The translations under genes were made by a program, and so were the position numbers. Shown here in pieces: positions 22,955 to 33,847 of a stretch of DNA of 64,000 nt (its first letter is position 1; every line of letters starts with the position of its first letter). The notes under the pieces were generated by a model. It was given only the letters and a program-made list of their open reading frames with translations. It ran no database searches and was not told the DNA's origin. This DNA comes from Nemophila menziesii (Eukaryota; Streptophyta; Magnoliopsida; Boraginales; Hydrophyllaceae): positions 21,973,620 through 22,037,619 of the forward strand of contig JARWIR010000021.1 in the NCBI GenBank assembly GCA_029959085.1, in the 5' to 3' direction.

Positions 22955-25075
22955 CTAAGAACTGTTATGTTTGGGAGGTTTCCATGCCACCTCGTCTCCT
23001 ACCCCAAACTCAATCTTTTTCTCCATGGTTTCTTGGAGACTTTCAGGTTCTGGCTTCTTGGTTACCGCTCTGATTGGATATAGTTCTTTTGACTTCTTTT
23101 TCCTCTTCTTTCCCGAAAAATAGAATGTTTCAGAATCATTTTCAATACTAAGAGTCATAGTTCCTTCATTTACATTCACTATGGTATCGCTGGTGGCTAG
23201 GAATGGACGCCCAAGAATGAATGTGACGTTCTTATCTGCTTTATAGTCAAGAATGATAAAGTCCGTTGGAATAACAAGGTTACCTACTTGAACGAGTACA
23301 TCCTCTATTACTCCCCACGGCTTAACTGTAGATTGATCCGCAAGTTGTAAGATTACGGATGTCGGTTTCGCTTCACTAATACCAATCTTCTTGAATACAC
23401 TTTTGGGCATGATATTCACACTTGCCCCTAAATCACACATGGCTTTTCCATAATATATCCCACCTATTCTGATTGGGAGGTTAAACTCTCCAGGATCTTT
23501 ATGCTTTGGTGGTAATCTTCTTTGAACTCGTGCTGATACCCCTTCATTGATTTCTACAGACTTGGCTCTTGTGAATCTCTTCTTATTGGAGAGTGCCTCC
23601 ATAAAGAATCGATCATAGTTTTTCCTTCCTTCGATAGCTTCGAGTAAAGGGACGTTAATTTTCACTTGTTTTAACGCCTCTATACACTTCTGATGTTGCT
23701 CCACGGGATAGTGGCAATGTATGGGTGTTTGTCTTGCTCTACTTCTCTCTGCAATTCTTGGTTCATCAACCACTCTAGGCTTCTTAATCTCATTATGTTC
23801 AACCTCTTCAACCCAATCTTCAACAATTATCTCATCTAAGTTTATCCGTTTTACTTTTGATTTGTTTGGTAGAATATCCTCTTTTGAGGGAGATGGTAGC
23901 GTTTCGGTGATTATCTCACCGTGTTCTTTAATCTTTTGAGCTTGAAGACTAATAGTCTTAACCCTGTCGTCAACGTATTGGATCTTCTTCATGTTAGATG
24001 TTGTATCTTGGGTCAATTGTAGGAGTTGACTTTGCATTTGTTCTATGATTGTAGTGAGCCACGTTACATTCTTCTCTAAAAGTTGATTATGTTGTTTAAG
24101 ATCTTGATTCTGTTGTTGCAGGCTTTGCACTACTGATGCATCGATCTTTGATTCAAGTCTGCTCATATTATCCTTCGAGAAGTTGATGAATTGACTAATA
24201 GTCACTTTTAACTTAGTGATTTCTTCTTGAGGACGTGATTGAGCTTGACTTACATTATGCACATTGCAGCCTGGTGGAAGATTAGCTTGGTTTTCATAGG
24301 CTTTTTCTTGCAGGTATAACTGTTGAGGTGGCTTTGGGATGCTTTCCTTTACTGTTATAGCGAGTTGATGTATTTGATCTTGCAAGCTTGAAATCCTCGC
24401 TTCTTCTTCTTCGTTAGTGGTAGGAGTTTGTTCTTGCGGCCAACTCATGTTGTTCTCAATGATTGTTTCCATACCACTCTTTGCTTCTTTTGGATCCATA
24501 GAGACAAAATTACCACGACCCGTATTATCTGCTCTCAACCTTGACTCTTTATCGAGTCCATTATAGAACATGGATAAGTGTAATTGTGGCGTGTATCTAT
24601 GTAGTGGACATCTTGCCAACATCTTTTGAAATCTCGTCCATGCTTTGCCAACATTCTCTCTAGCTTCTTGTAAGAAATTCATAGGCTCCAATAGTTCCTT
24701 CACTCGCATACTCGTAGGATAAAATTTATCAAGGAATCTTTCTTGAAGCTTGTCCCAATCGGTTATTAGCTCGGGAGGTTGATCATCTAACCAATCGCTT
24801 GCTTTCCCGGTCAAGAAAAATTGAAACATTAAATAATACATCTGTTCTTGTGTAACACCTTCATTAATGTAGGCATCACAGAATTGCATGAATTTTTGAA
24901 CAGATCTGACCGGATCTTGATTTGTATCACCATTAAATTTCCCATAGCTAGCAAATTGATTAATTAAATCAGGATCAGGCTTGAATCTAACAGCTTGGAT
25001 AGTTGGGACGCGAATCCCAATGCGCTGACCTCGAAATTTACTAGGAAAACCTAGCTCTAACCGTTGATTAGCCAT
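22955..25075 (-). CDS. Gag-protease polyprotein of element C (no pol)
   Basis: This intact 706-residue ORF encodes the structural protein and processing protease of an Athila-type element. Residues ~45-215 are the retrotransposon gag core (FMQFCDAYINEGVTQEQ, then ASDWLDDQPP, WTRFQKMLARCPLHRYTPQL and FVSMDPKEA). Residues ~220-375 are Gln-rich with predicted coiled coil, in place of the CCHC knuckle still present in element B. Residues ~420-510 are an acidic, then basic linker (IIVEDWVEEVE). Residues ~535-650 are the aspartic protease with active site CDLGASVNIMP (Asp ~548), flap region and ILGRPFLAT. The last ~20 residues (FGVGDEVAWKPPKH) resemble an integrase tail, not RT. The ATG at 25075 is about 100 bp after the PBS. 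A stop at 22955 ends it; the frame reopens beyond. Such gag-PR-only elements are usually mobilised by autonomous relatives. Confidence 0.9.
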   Translation of the reverse strand: MANQRLELGFPSKFRGQRIGIRVPTIQAVRFKPDPDLINQFASYGKFNGDTNQDPVRSVQKFMQFCDAYINEGVTQEQMYYLMFQFFLTGKASDWLDDQPPELITDWDKLQERFLDKFYPTSMRVKELLEPMNFLQEARENVGKAWTRFQKMLARCPLHRYTPQLHLSMFYNGLDKESRLRADNTGRGNFVSMDPKEAKSGMETIIENNMSWPQEQTPTTNEEEEARISSLQDQIHQLAITVKESIPKPPQQLYLQEKAYENQANLPPGCNVHNVSQAQSRPQEEITKLKVTISQFINFSKDNMSRLESKIDASVVQSLQQQNQDLKQHNQLLEKNVTWLTTIIEQMQSQLLQLTQDTTSNMKKIQYVDDRVKTISLQAQKIKEHGEIITETLPSPSKEDILPNKSKVKRINLDEIIVEDWVEEVEHNEIKKPRVVDEPRIAERSRARQTPIHCHYPVEQHQKCIEALKQVKINVPLLEAIEGRKNYDRFFMEALSNKKRFTRAKSVEINEGVSARVQRRLPPKHKDPGEFNLPIRIGGIYYGKAMCDLGASVNIMPKSVFKKIGISEAKPTSVILQLADQSTVKPWGVIEDVLVQVGNLVIPTDFIILDYKADKNVTFILGRPFLATSDTIVNVNEGTMTLSIENDSETFYFSGKKRKKKSKELYPIRAVTKKPEPESLQETMEKKIEFGVGDEVAWKPPKHNSS

Positions 25076-25179
25076 CTACAATCCTGAGAAAGACTAAAAC
25101 AAAAAGAAAGCGTAAAACTGAAAACAAATAAAAACTTCTACACTAAATAAACACAAAATAGATTTAACTTAAAGATAAA

Positions 25180-25197
25180 TCCCCGGGAGCGGCGCCA
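25180..25197 (-). other. Primer binding site of element C
   Basis: On the minus strand TGGCGCCGCTCCCGGGGA lies 6 bases inside the 5' LTR end. It is nearly identical to the Asp-tRNA PBS of Athila/Tat elements. Confidence 0.88.
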
Positions 25198-25203
25198 AAA
25201 ACT

Positions 25204-26731
25204 TGGTGGGGGAAAAGGTGTGATAAAATAATATATAAATAAAGATAATAATAAAGAGCACACACCCTTGAGAACCACGGAAGTCACTGCAAGTATCACA
25301 TATCGTTTGCAAGTTTTAATGATAAGTCAAGTTCGTTCGCAGGGATTGTATCCGTTAGATCTACTTATGTTTAACAAGCATAGATGAATTTATATGTTTT
25401 AGAATAAAATATAAAAAGATAAACTAATATGAATAACTATCTGATGAGAAATAATAAATAAGAATGCAGATAAATAAATATGGATGTAAGTCTAATAGAT
25501 TTGGGTCACTTATATGAGTCTATTTTACTAAGTTGTTATTCTAACCTGTCACAGATTAAGCATTATATATTAACCAGGATTCTAAATTCTACCTAACCTC
25601 TATTAGGCTTGGGAGCAACCTATCCACTACCAAGGATTCCTGAGTAATGATTGGTGATTAAATCAAACCCTTATGGCTATCTAGTTGGGCGAAGGATCAA
25701 AACTAAACGATTATGTGGTGTTGTCAATAACTAAGAATAATCCTAAGATTGGCCAAATCTAAGGTTGTAACAATAAGATAAAACACATAATAACAATATA
25801 CGCCAAGCTCAATCAATTAAAATAACAAATAGTATTATGGAATTAAAGACAAAATAATAACCCAACCATTAAAAACTTACAGAATAAAAGCTTAGAAATA
25901 TGCTTGAGCATAAATCTATAGCTAATTACCCTAAATATAGAGAAGGTGGGATGTAGAAGAGGAGTTTGTCACTCTCCAACTTCTTCTTCTTGTCTTCCTC
26001 TATAGGCCAGCTTGCTTCTTGGATGAATAGCTTGATACTAAGGATGAATATTAAATATAAAGATTAAGCTATTATTTGAAAGTGAGAAAATACAAGTAAG
26101 GACTAAGCCTGAGCTTGAAACTGAGTAAGGACATGTTTACAATGGTATAAGGGTGTATTTATAGGTGTCTTGGAAGCCCTAATTCGTTTTCTTGAAGGAG
26201 AAGTAAGTGGTGGACTCCAAGCCCAACTCTAATTCGTATGGAAATAAAGATAATTACTGCTGACTTGTTTTAATCATATCTTCTTCGTTATTGGTCGGTT
26301 TTTAGCCCATAAGATACCAAAATAATCCTCACGGAATTATCTACGTCCCTATGAAAGAGATCTTCCAGAATCGGCTAGGTTTTGGAGTTATCACCACTTC
26401 TTTAGACGTAGCTGCAGAAATTCAGATTTAAGGCAGTTTTTCCTTTTCCATGATTTTAGCTTTTCTTTCCTTATCTCCAATTACCATGCTTATCTCTTTC
26501 CATATCTTGTAGTCTTTGACTTGGACTCTAATTAATCTCCATAATTATCTTTAAAGCTTCACACTAAATAAATAATTAAACCCAATATGCTCTAAAAATA
26601 ATAATTTACTAAATCAAGACTCAAAATAGGAAAGTGTAGCATTTCTCAAGAAAATCGACTCAAAGACTTCCTAAATCACTAAAAATGATGTCTCATCCTA
26701 ATATAAATCTATCACAAATGAGGATACATCA
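25204..26731 (-). mobile_element. 5' LTR of element C
   Basis: This 1528-bp LTR has plus-strand edges TGGTGGGGGAAAAGGTGTGA and GAGGATACATCA. A TATA-like element (CTATAAATACACCC on the minus strand) sits at about 26153-26166. The right edge carries one substitution in the otherwise conserved GGAGACATCA arm. Confidence 0.92.
26153..26166 (-). promoter_or_regulatory. TATA box in 5' LTR of element C
   Basis: On the minus strand the sequence is ACCTATAAATACACCC, preceded by GACACCT. Its position in the LTR agrees with the TATA sites of B and D. Confidence 0.55.
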
Positions 26732-26736
26732 CTCAT

Positions 26737-27355
26737 CCTGAAGTCCGTGTTCTATAGGATTGGCTTGAAGAATATAGAAAAGCTCCCTTGAAGTTACAAT
26801 TTGTGGATAGCTCAGTGACAAAGACATGGGAAAAGTGGAGGACGTTCATGCCCGAACATGTAATATCACCATCCCTACTGACTTTGTTATTCTCGATTAT
26901 GATGCAGATAAGCAGGTTCCAATTATACTTGGAAGGTCGTTCTTGGCCACTAGTCAAAGCATCATCAACTTCCAGGAGGGAACAGTTACCCTCTGTGCTA
27001 AAAACGTATCCGAGACATTCTATATCTGGGGTAAGAAACCAAGAAAGTTGGATCCCACGGCTCCTATCATCCACACTCTTTCACATTACAGAGTCCTAGA
27101 AGGAATCCACGCAAAACATGTTAATACTAGACCAGTGAGTGAGTTTGGGGTCAGCCATTAAGTTGTACGGATAGCCCGCAAACCCGAGAATAGGCCGCGA
27201 AGTCACAAAGATTCGTGGATGGGATCATTCATAGTCACGGAAGTTGTTTCAGCTAAAGTGATAGAAATCAGGCCAAAGAGGGGCATTAAACGAATATTAG
27301 TAGATTTTCATAGCCTTGCTCGTTGCTGGGGAGGCTATATACAAAAATCTTGATA
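26737..27355 (+). pseudogene. Element B protease C-terminal half and integrase tail
   Basis: The frame resumes after element C and its TSD with the rest of the aspartic protease: a LKNIEKAPLKLQFVDSS block, a one-base shift near 26828, then ITIPTDFVILDYDADKQV and IILGRSFLATSQSIINFQEG (26870-26990), ending SETFYIWGKK. It then runs, as in element C, straight into an EFGV...VVRI block and an integrase-tail-like SFIVTEVVSAKVIEIRPKRG block (about 27220-27290). A stop at 27160 and others beyond break it. RT and the integrase core are missing at the same point as in C. Confidence 0.8.
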
Positions 27356-27375
27356 GAGGTAACGTGTCTAATTTT

Positions 27376-27413
27376 GAAAGACGTTAAACAAAAGTGTTGT
27401 ACGGGAGACAACC
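27376..27413 (+). other. Post-pol conserved motif of element B
   Basis: GAAAGACGTTAAACAAAAGTG followed by a spacer and GGGAGACAACCC marks where the polyprotein region ended in the ancestor. It is shared with C and D. Confidence 0.7.
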
Positions 27414-28271
27414 CACAATTTTTTTTATGTTCTTATGTCCTTAATTTATGTTTATGATAAGTTGTTTTTAGTAGATATTACAGTATTGAGAAAGGTATTA
27501 ATGTTTTTGATGTGTGGGTACTTAAGAAATCAAGGGGGAGAAAAATTGCAAAATTAGCGAAAACTAGAACTCCTGTGCGGTACACCGCATGAGGGCTCCG
27601 GTACACCGCAGACAAGAAGACCGTGACACGGTTCAGCGAAACGGTCTAGCACAAAATGAACTGTCTCGTCATTCGCTCCAGACTATGGTGACGGTTCCCA
27701 ACAGAAGACCCGCGTGGTACACCGAAGGGTAGGTCTGTTGCACCGCACCAACCCAGACCGTCACAATGGTAGTACAGATCACGTATTTTGCCGAGAGCAC
27801 ACTGGTCCAGACCGTATCGTCAAAAACGTGGAACAGGATCAAGAAATATTTCGTGCGGTACACCGCACCGCCCGCTAGAACGTGTTATAAGAAGGTTTTT
27901 AAAGAGAAGGTTAGTTATATCCCGAATTTTTAATCCCTAAGCCTCTCTTTCTTCCCCAAAGCTTCCTTACATGTATTAAAGCTTCTACAAACCTTCACCA
28001 TACATCAAAACACTACCCAATCACCATAAATCTACATCCAAATCATTCCCCACATCATTATAAAGAATATTCAACCACCCAAATAATATTAAAACTCCTA
28101 GAATCCAAGAATCAAAGCCCAAACTTTCCAAATCTTATCCAACAAATTCTTAAAATCCATACTAATCAAGCAAGAGTTCATCCTACCCACATATAGATTC
28201 ATCATCCTCACACCATTCCTAACCCGAACAACACTTGTTCAACCTAAACTCAAGGGTAACATATTTCAAGA
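27414..28271 (+). repeat. GCGGTACACCGC palindrome array and leader, element B
   Basis: Between about 27577 and 27868 the near-palindrome GCGGTACACCGC or CGGTACACCGC occurs repeatedly (27577, 27599, 27715 variant, 27855), with degenerate copies such as GTTGCACCGCAC and GTGACACGGT. The rest (27870-28271) is A/C-rich, with CATCAAAACAC and CCAAATCAT-like repeats, and is non-coding. Confidence 0.8.
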
Positions 28272-28304
28272 GTGTTCAAAGCGTTGAGTTGGAGGTCAAT
28301 TGAG

Positions 28305-29335
28305 ATGATGAATAGAACAAAAACATTATCTATTGTTATGGAGATGAAGAGGGGTCAAAATAAGGTATTGGGTTCTCTTGAGAAGAAGACAATTAAGAAA
28401 AGTTCAAGATCTAGTATGAAGAAAAAGGGTAAAACATGTCAAGATAGTAGAGTAAAGCCGGTTGTGGTAAATTCAAAGAACAAAAAGATTACAACTTTCA
28501 AGAAGAAGACACCACAACCTCTACAAATCGAGATTCCTATACCCAAGATGAATTAATCTTCAAAGGTCTTGTTAGCTTCCACAAAGAAAAACTTACCGGA
28601 CTTGCCTTTTGCTCATGAAAGAGTATTCGTAAAAGAAGTTGGAGAAGGTGAGTACAAGAGATTCTTAGAGATGGGAGATAGATTGGGGTTGTTTACATTC
28701 ATGATGAGAAGTTCAAATTTGTATATGGAGTTAATTTCCAAGTTCTATTTAGGCCTTTTTAACCGAGATAGTGAAGATCGTGTTCCAGTTAAAGGCAAGT
28801 TAGTTCCTTTTACAGTTGAAGAGATTAGAAACCACTCCCGTTCAAGAAATTGGTGGGATCATGTAAGTTTAGAGAGGTCGTGGAAAATATCAAGACTCTC
28901 GATTGGAATCAAATTTTTGAGCATGTATTAGATGAATAGAAAGTGCAGTCACATAAGGGAGAATTGAAGGCATCTTGGCCTTACGAATATCTTCAAGCGG
29001 ATACAAGAGTTTTGCACAATTTTCTTACACCAAACGCCTTTGGAAACACGTGAACTTCAGATGTAACTATAAGGAACGCCATCTTTTTGAATTGTCTTTT
29101 AAGAGGAGAAGAAGTAGATGTGGTACAATTGATCTTTGAGGAGGTGATGCGATTTCCGGTCTCTCCCCTTACGTTATCTAATGTAAAATGTCCTACTATG
29201 ATCGCGTACCTTGTACGAAAAGAGAATGTGATTCCGGGTGAAGAAGAGAAAATAATGTATAAGATGAGTAATGATATTGACAATACTTGGATCAAGACAA
29301 TTTTGAGAGGAGAAGGAGTTACGAGACCTCCATAA
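28305..29335 (+). pseudogene. 3' ORF with putative plant transposon protein domain
   Basis: This broken ORF follows the deleted pol region of element B. The N-terminus is Lys-rich (28305-28556, ends at TAA). The same frame reopens at 28569 with a domain found in plant retrotransposon 3' ORFs annotated as putative plant transposon protein: a YMELISKFYLGLF block, VPVKGKLVPFTVEEI, then, after stops and a shift, a RNAIFLNCLLRGEEVDVVQL block and an MIAYLVRKENV block (29060-29240). The domain's biochemical role is unknown to me. Stops near 28554 and 28929 and a frameshift before 29087 inactivate it. Elements A and C keep only a few hundred non-coding bases at this point. Confidence 0.65.
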
Positions 29336-31165
29336 GATAGATCAAAAGAAGATGATCGTTTTTTGGCGAGAAAAGGTAGAGGAGCGATTGAATAAAGTTG
29401 AAGCAGCTCAAACTCTTAGCCGAAGATGTGGCACAAATCAAAGCTAATCAGGTGCACATCATGACACTCCTTGAGCAATTAAGGCGCGATTTAGCGAAAG
29501 ATCCAGTAAATCCTATCTTGGATGTCGATAAAGCGAGGCAATAGCCTCGAGAGTATGTTCTTTTTCTTCCTTACCATTTCTGTATATGCTTTATTTTCTT
29601 GTTTTTAATTTCTTTTTAGAGTCTTTTTCGAGTCGTGGAGGTACGTCTCATTTTTGAGTTGGGGGTGTGGGGATTCGTTGTCTCTAATCTCCATTTTTAT
29701 GTGATTTTACTGTTTGGAAGAAATTAAAATTGTTGATACATGGGAATTAGATATAGAGTGTGTTTAATAAAAGCATAAGCTTAGTAAGTTAATGATAGAA
29801 AGTAATATGTTTATGAGCTGTTTATTTTGTATGCTTTGAGTACTTACAGGATACACACATTGATAGTAAAGAAAAGATTATTAAGTAATGCGGTAGAAGT
29901 ATGTTTAATCTTAGGGCGCCCTGAGGGGTGTGTAGGCCGTGAGATCCGAGCTAGTTGATAAAATCATTTGATGAACGTGCTAAAGGTAAGAGAATAGCGA
30001 AATTGTTATATTATTATCCTTCTCAGCCCCTTCTAGCCTTTCTAAAGCATTTTTATTAGCCATGTTATAGGACATATCCATTTTTTTAGGACTTTTTTAT
30101 ATGACCCGCACTCGAATCGCGATGCGCAGACAATCGTTTTAGAGTTTGAGTTTGGGGTGGTGGGTCCACCATTTTAAGAAATATTATTGGGTTGGGAATT
30201 TTGAGCTTATGTATTTGTGTTCTATATTTTTAGTGATGATTCACAGGTTTATTATATTGTAACGCTTTGCCGGGGTAATTGTAAATGAAAAAAAAGAAAA
30301 AAAAGTGATATGAAAAGATTGAATATAATTGGACCGGCATATTGGAATTTTTATGTGATCATCTTTATGCTCTTTTGGGTTATTGGGGATGCTAATTAGT
30401 GCATCAAATCATTGGGTTGATTGAGAACATTTTATGAAAGTAACAAGTTATGAAAAGAATATATGTTGAAAAAATATAGCATGATATCTCACATAAAAAG
30501 AGAGTCATAGCTATACAAAAGAAAAAAAAAGTGATATGAAAAGATTGAATATATTTGGACCGGTAAATTGGAATTTGTATGTGATCATCTTTATGCTCTT
30601 TTGGGTTATTGGGGATGCTAATTAGTGCATCAAATCATTGGGTTGACTGAGAACATTTTATGAGAGTAACTCAATCTCTATGGTGATTCGTTGATGGCTA
30701 GTGAGGAGAGAGCCAAAAGTTCACTCTAAATTATCCAAATATACTATCATACCGTCCCTAAGCCAACATTACAACCCTAAAGACCTTATGATTCTTTGTT
30801 ATGTAACCTAGAAGTGATTGAGCCATTAGAGAGTAGTTAGGTAGATATTTAGATACTAGTGAAGTTGGATGAACAATCCATAGCGTCCTTGGTAAGCTAA
30901 GTGAAGAACCTTTGCTTCGTGCATTGTGAAGCTAACCTGATCTTGAATTTGAGTCGTGTTGACCATGAGTATGACAAGTGTACATGTAATCTAGTTTGTA
31001 AATATTATTACAAGAAATTTTATGAGTAGTTGATTTGAGTTTATTTTATATCTTCTGCTATCTTCTTTCCCATTATGCTTAATTGACTTAGGTATGTATT
31101 TAGAGACTTCCCTTTATTTTTATCTTTAATTGTATCGGGACGATGCAACTTTGAGTTGGGGGTTT
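29336..31165 (+). other. 3' non-coding region of element B
   Basis: This contains the shared blocks: CGAGGCAATAGCCTCG (29534-29549, itself an inverted repeat), the hairpin at 29630-29649 with TTTTTGAGTTGGGGGTGT, the CACTCGAATCGCGATGCGC and GAGTTTGGGGTGGTGG block (about 30108-30170), and the CATACCGTCCCTAAGCC block (about 30748-30765). A ~200-bp part (TGAAAAGATTGAATAT...GGGTTGA) is tandemly duplicated (about 30309-30425 and 30536-30650). The PPT ACTTTGAGTTGGGGG abuts the 3' LTR. Confidence 0.75.
29630..29649 (+). repeat. Conserved hairpin before PPT-like motif, element B
   Basis: GAGTCGTGGAGGTACGTCTC is a decayed version of the GAGTCGTG-GGGA-CACGACTC hairpin, still flanked by TTTTTGAGTTGGGGGTGT as in C. 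Confidence 0.7.
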
Positions 31166-32091
31166 TGTCTCCCTATTTGTGATATAATAATATTGGTTGG
31201 AGAAATCAATTTATGTGTTTATGATTAATTAATTATACAATTTTTCGTATTTTGATAAATTCTTATTTCTTGTCTTGATTTGGTGATTATTATTTTTAGA
31301 GCATATTTGGTTTAATTTGTGTGTTAATGTGAAGATTTAAATATATATGAAATATAATTAGATGTCAAATCAATTCTAAGAAGATAAGGAAAGAAGATAT
31401 GGAAGGAATTAAGAGATTAAAGGAAGTAGAGATAAAAAAGGAAAGGAAAAGCTGCCAAGTAAATCTGAAATTCTGTAGCCATGTCCACTAAAATGAATAT
31501 AACTTCATATAGGAAGGTAATTTGGATGAGCAATCATAATAGAAAGTGTATATCTTTTCTCTGCAGTCGTTTTGATATAAAGTAGGAAAAAATCGGACTA
31601 ATAACGAAAGATATACGGCCAAAACAAGACAACGGTGTTTATCCCTTCTCTTATATTTTAGGAAACGAATTTGAGTTGCACTTGGACTCAAATTTCTTCA
31701 TTTCTACTCCAATATTTCAACCAAGCGTCTTCCTAGCACCTACAAATATACCCTCTTATCATTGTAAACATGTCTATTCCTCTCTTTAACCAGCCCTTAG
31801 TATTATTCATCATACAAGTCATTCAAGAAAAGCAAGTTGACCGTATGTATTTTTATTTTAGTTTATTTCTTGTTAGCATGAACTAATTTTCCCATAGCTT
31901 GGGTTTGGCATATGTATAATCTGTGAATTCTATTTTCTTCTATCTAAGTTTTTTTGGGGAAACCCTTTTAAATTGATTATAACTTCTTAACCATATATTT
32001 GTTTTATGTGCTTTGATTTAATTCCAGACTTAATCTTGATCACGTTAGGGTTGTCTTAATAGTAGTTAGATGGTCACCCGAAAGGGGTGCC
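31166..32091 (+). mobile_element. 3' LTR of element B, left piece
   Basis: This matches 12362 to about 13292 of the 5' LTR, starting at a TGTCTCCC edge that has lost two bases (GA) of the usual TGATGTCTCC. It is interrupted by element D directly after the mini-hairpin CACCCGAAAGGGGTG (32075-32089). Confidence 0.85.
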
Positions 32092-33682
32092 TGATGTCTC
32101 CCTTTTTGTTCTAATTATATGATCTTAGGAGACATCATTTTAGGTGATTAATTGACTTATTTAATAGACTTTTAAGCTTATTTGATTATATTGCGTTTTC
32201 TTCCCTTGGAATTTAGTTTATTTCATTTTTAAAGCTTTTGCACGTTAAATGGTTTGTTTTAGTGCAAAATTTGTAGGTCCATGGATTAGATGGAACACCA
32301 AGACAAGTAAATGAATAAATAATTAAAGTCATAGATCGATTGTAAAAGTCAAACGCGAGAAAAGTTGATTCGAAGAATTTATTAGAAAGGAATGGAATCT
32401 GAAATGTTGTTACAAATAACTGTTTTTGAGTATCTTAGCCACTGATTCAGCCTTGGAGCATATAATAAGAACTATAGAGCTTGAAGTCAGGAAGATTTTC
32501 CAAGCTGAACGAAGTGATTCCGAGTTCGGACGCAAAAGTTAAAGTTGTTTTACTAACAACTGTACATCAATTACGGGATTTCATTTAAGGATTGGGCTTT
32601 TATTCATTTAACCTAATCCTCTTAATTAAAAATCCCAATCCAACTCCACTATAAATACACCTTTAGACCTCATTATTCAACACCTCTCACTTTATTCTTC
32701 AAGTTAAATCATCTTTAGAAGAGAACGTCCAAAGGAGAAGCAAGAGCAGGAGTTGGAGAAAGTTATTCTTCCAACTACAGTCATATTCAATCCTTTAATT
32801 AAGTTCTATCTTTTATTTCTGTAACTGATAATGAATTCCTTTACTTTTATTTCTTTAGTTTTTAATTCGATTATGAACTAATTTCATTTGTGCTTGAGAA
32901 TCGCTTTAATGGGTTGAGCCCCAATTAAATTTAATTAGTATTTTTGAATTTGGGATTGAAAGATTTAATTTTAATTGGGTAATTTAGTATTTTCTATTAT
33001 CGTGAATTTATTTACTGTCTTTGAAGTCATGAATCAAAAATAGGAATTAGTAATTAAGCTATTCATTATAGTGGCATAATGATCACCTTGACTGGGGGTT
33101 TAGTTACAGAACTAGATAATAGATGTAAGATATAAATTATTGATCCTGACGGACTTAGTTAATCTTATAGCCAATTGGGTAAAACACTTGAACATTCAAA
33201 GGTAGCTTATAATCACCCTGACGGGGTTTGTAATACCCTAGGATAGCTCCTAAGTCCACCCTGACGGGGGTTAGGAGAAACTAGAATCCCGACTAATATT
33301 AATTACCAATTCGACCCTTAAACGAAAGTATTAATTGAATAAATTTAGGTGAAACCCTTGCAAAACTCAAGTACTACTTCTCATCCTTGCGTCTACTCAT
33401 ATTTTATTTACTTGCGTCTTATTTATTTGCATTGGTCAATTTAATATTTTACTTTATTGCATTATAGTCCTTAATCGAAAACCATAACAAATATCTTATC
33501 CATTTACTTTTATTTCTCATTCAAACAACTATTTCAATTTATTGCATAACACTTGAGTCATATCCAATCCGTCCCTGAGATCGAATTCCCGTTTACCGGA
33601 TATTACTTGGACGACCTGTACACTTGTGGTACGTGTCTTGCCTTTTTAGGTGTGTTATTTTAGAACACACAAGGAGACCCCA
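32092..33682 (+). mobile_element. 5' LTR of element D
   Basis: The edges are TGATGTCTCCCTTTTTGTTC and AAGGAGACCCCA. The first 50 bp hold TGATGTCTCC...GGAGACATCA. A TATA-like CTATAAATAC lies at about 32649. Four CCTGACGGGG-type motifs (about 33093, 33148, 33213 and 33260) lie downstream in the transcribed part. Confidence 0.9.
32649..32658 (+). promoter_or_regulatory. TATA box in 5' LTR of element D
   Basis: CTATAAATAC occurs in the context CTCCACTATAAATACACC; the 3' LTR has the same site near 38681. Confidence 0.6.
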
Positions 33683-33688
33683 AGTTTT

Positions 33689-33706
33689 TGGCGCCGCTTT
33701 CGGGAA
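33689..33706 (+). other. Primer binding site of element D
   Basis: TGGCGCCGCTTTCGGGAA begins six bases after the LTR end, in the same position and with the same first nine bases as in element C. Confidence 0.85.
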
Positions 33707-33847
33707 CGGTAGCGTGTGACCACGGTGTTATCTGTAGGTGTGATAGTTGTTATTTTATTTTATTTTTCAGTTTTACGCTTGTCTTTGTTTTTGTTTTGTT
33801 TTACAGGTTCTTTATTCAGGATAATGATCAAGAAATTTTAAGTAAAG

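Larger units (their letters stand above)
18337..26731 (-). mobile_element. Athila-like non-autonomous retrotransposon C
   Basis: A complete element of 8395 bp on the minus strand lies between perfect CTCAT duplications (18332-18336 and 26732-26736). Removing it and one CTCAT restores the protease frame of element B. The order on its own strand is 5' LTR (25204-26731), Asp-tRNA-type PBS, gag-protease ORF, integrase-tail remnant, GACGTTAAACAAAAGTG motif, palindrome array, long 3' non-coding region, PPT and 3' LTR (18337-19844). There is no reverse transcriptase, RNase H or integrase core anywhere inside. It is smaller than autonomous Athila elements and would depend on trans-acting enzymes. Confidence 0.9.
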
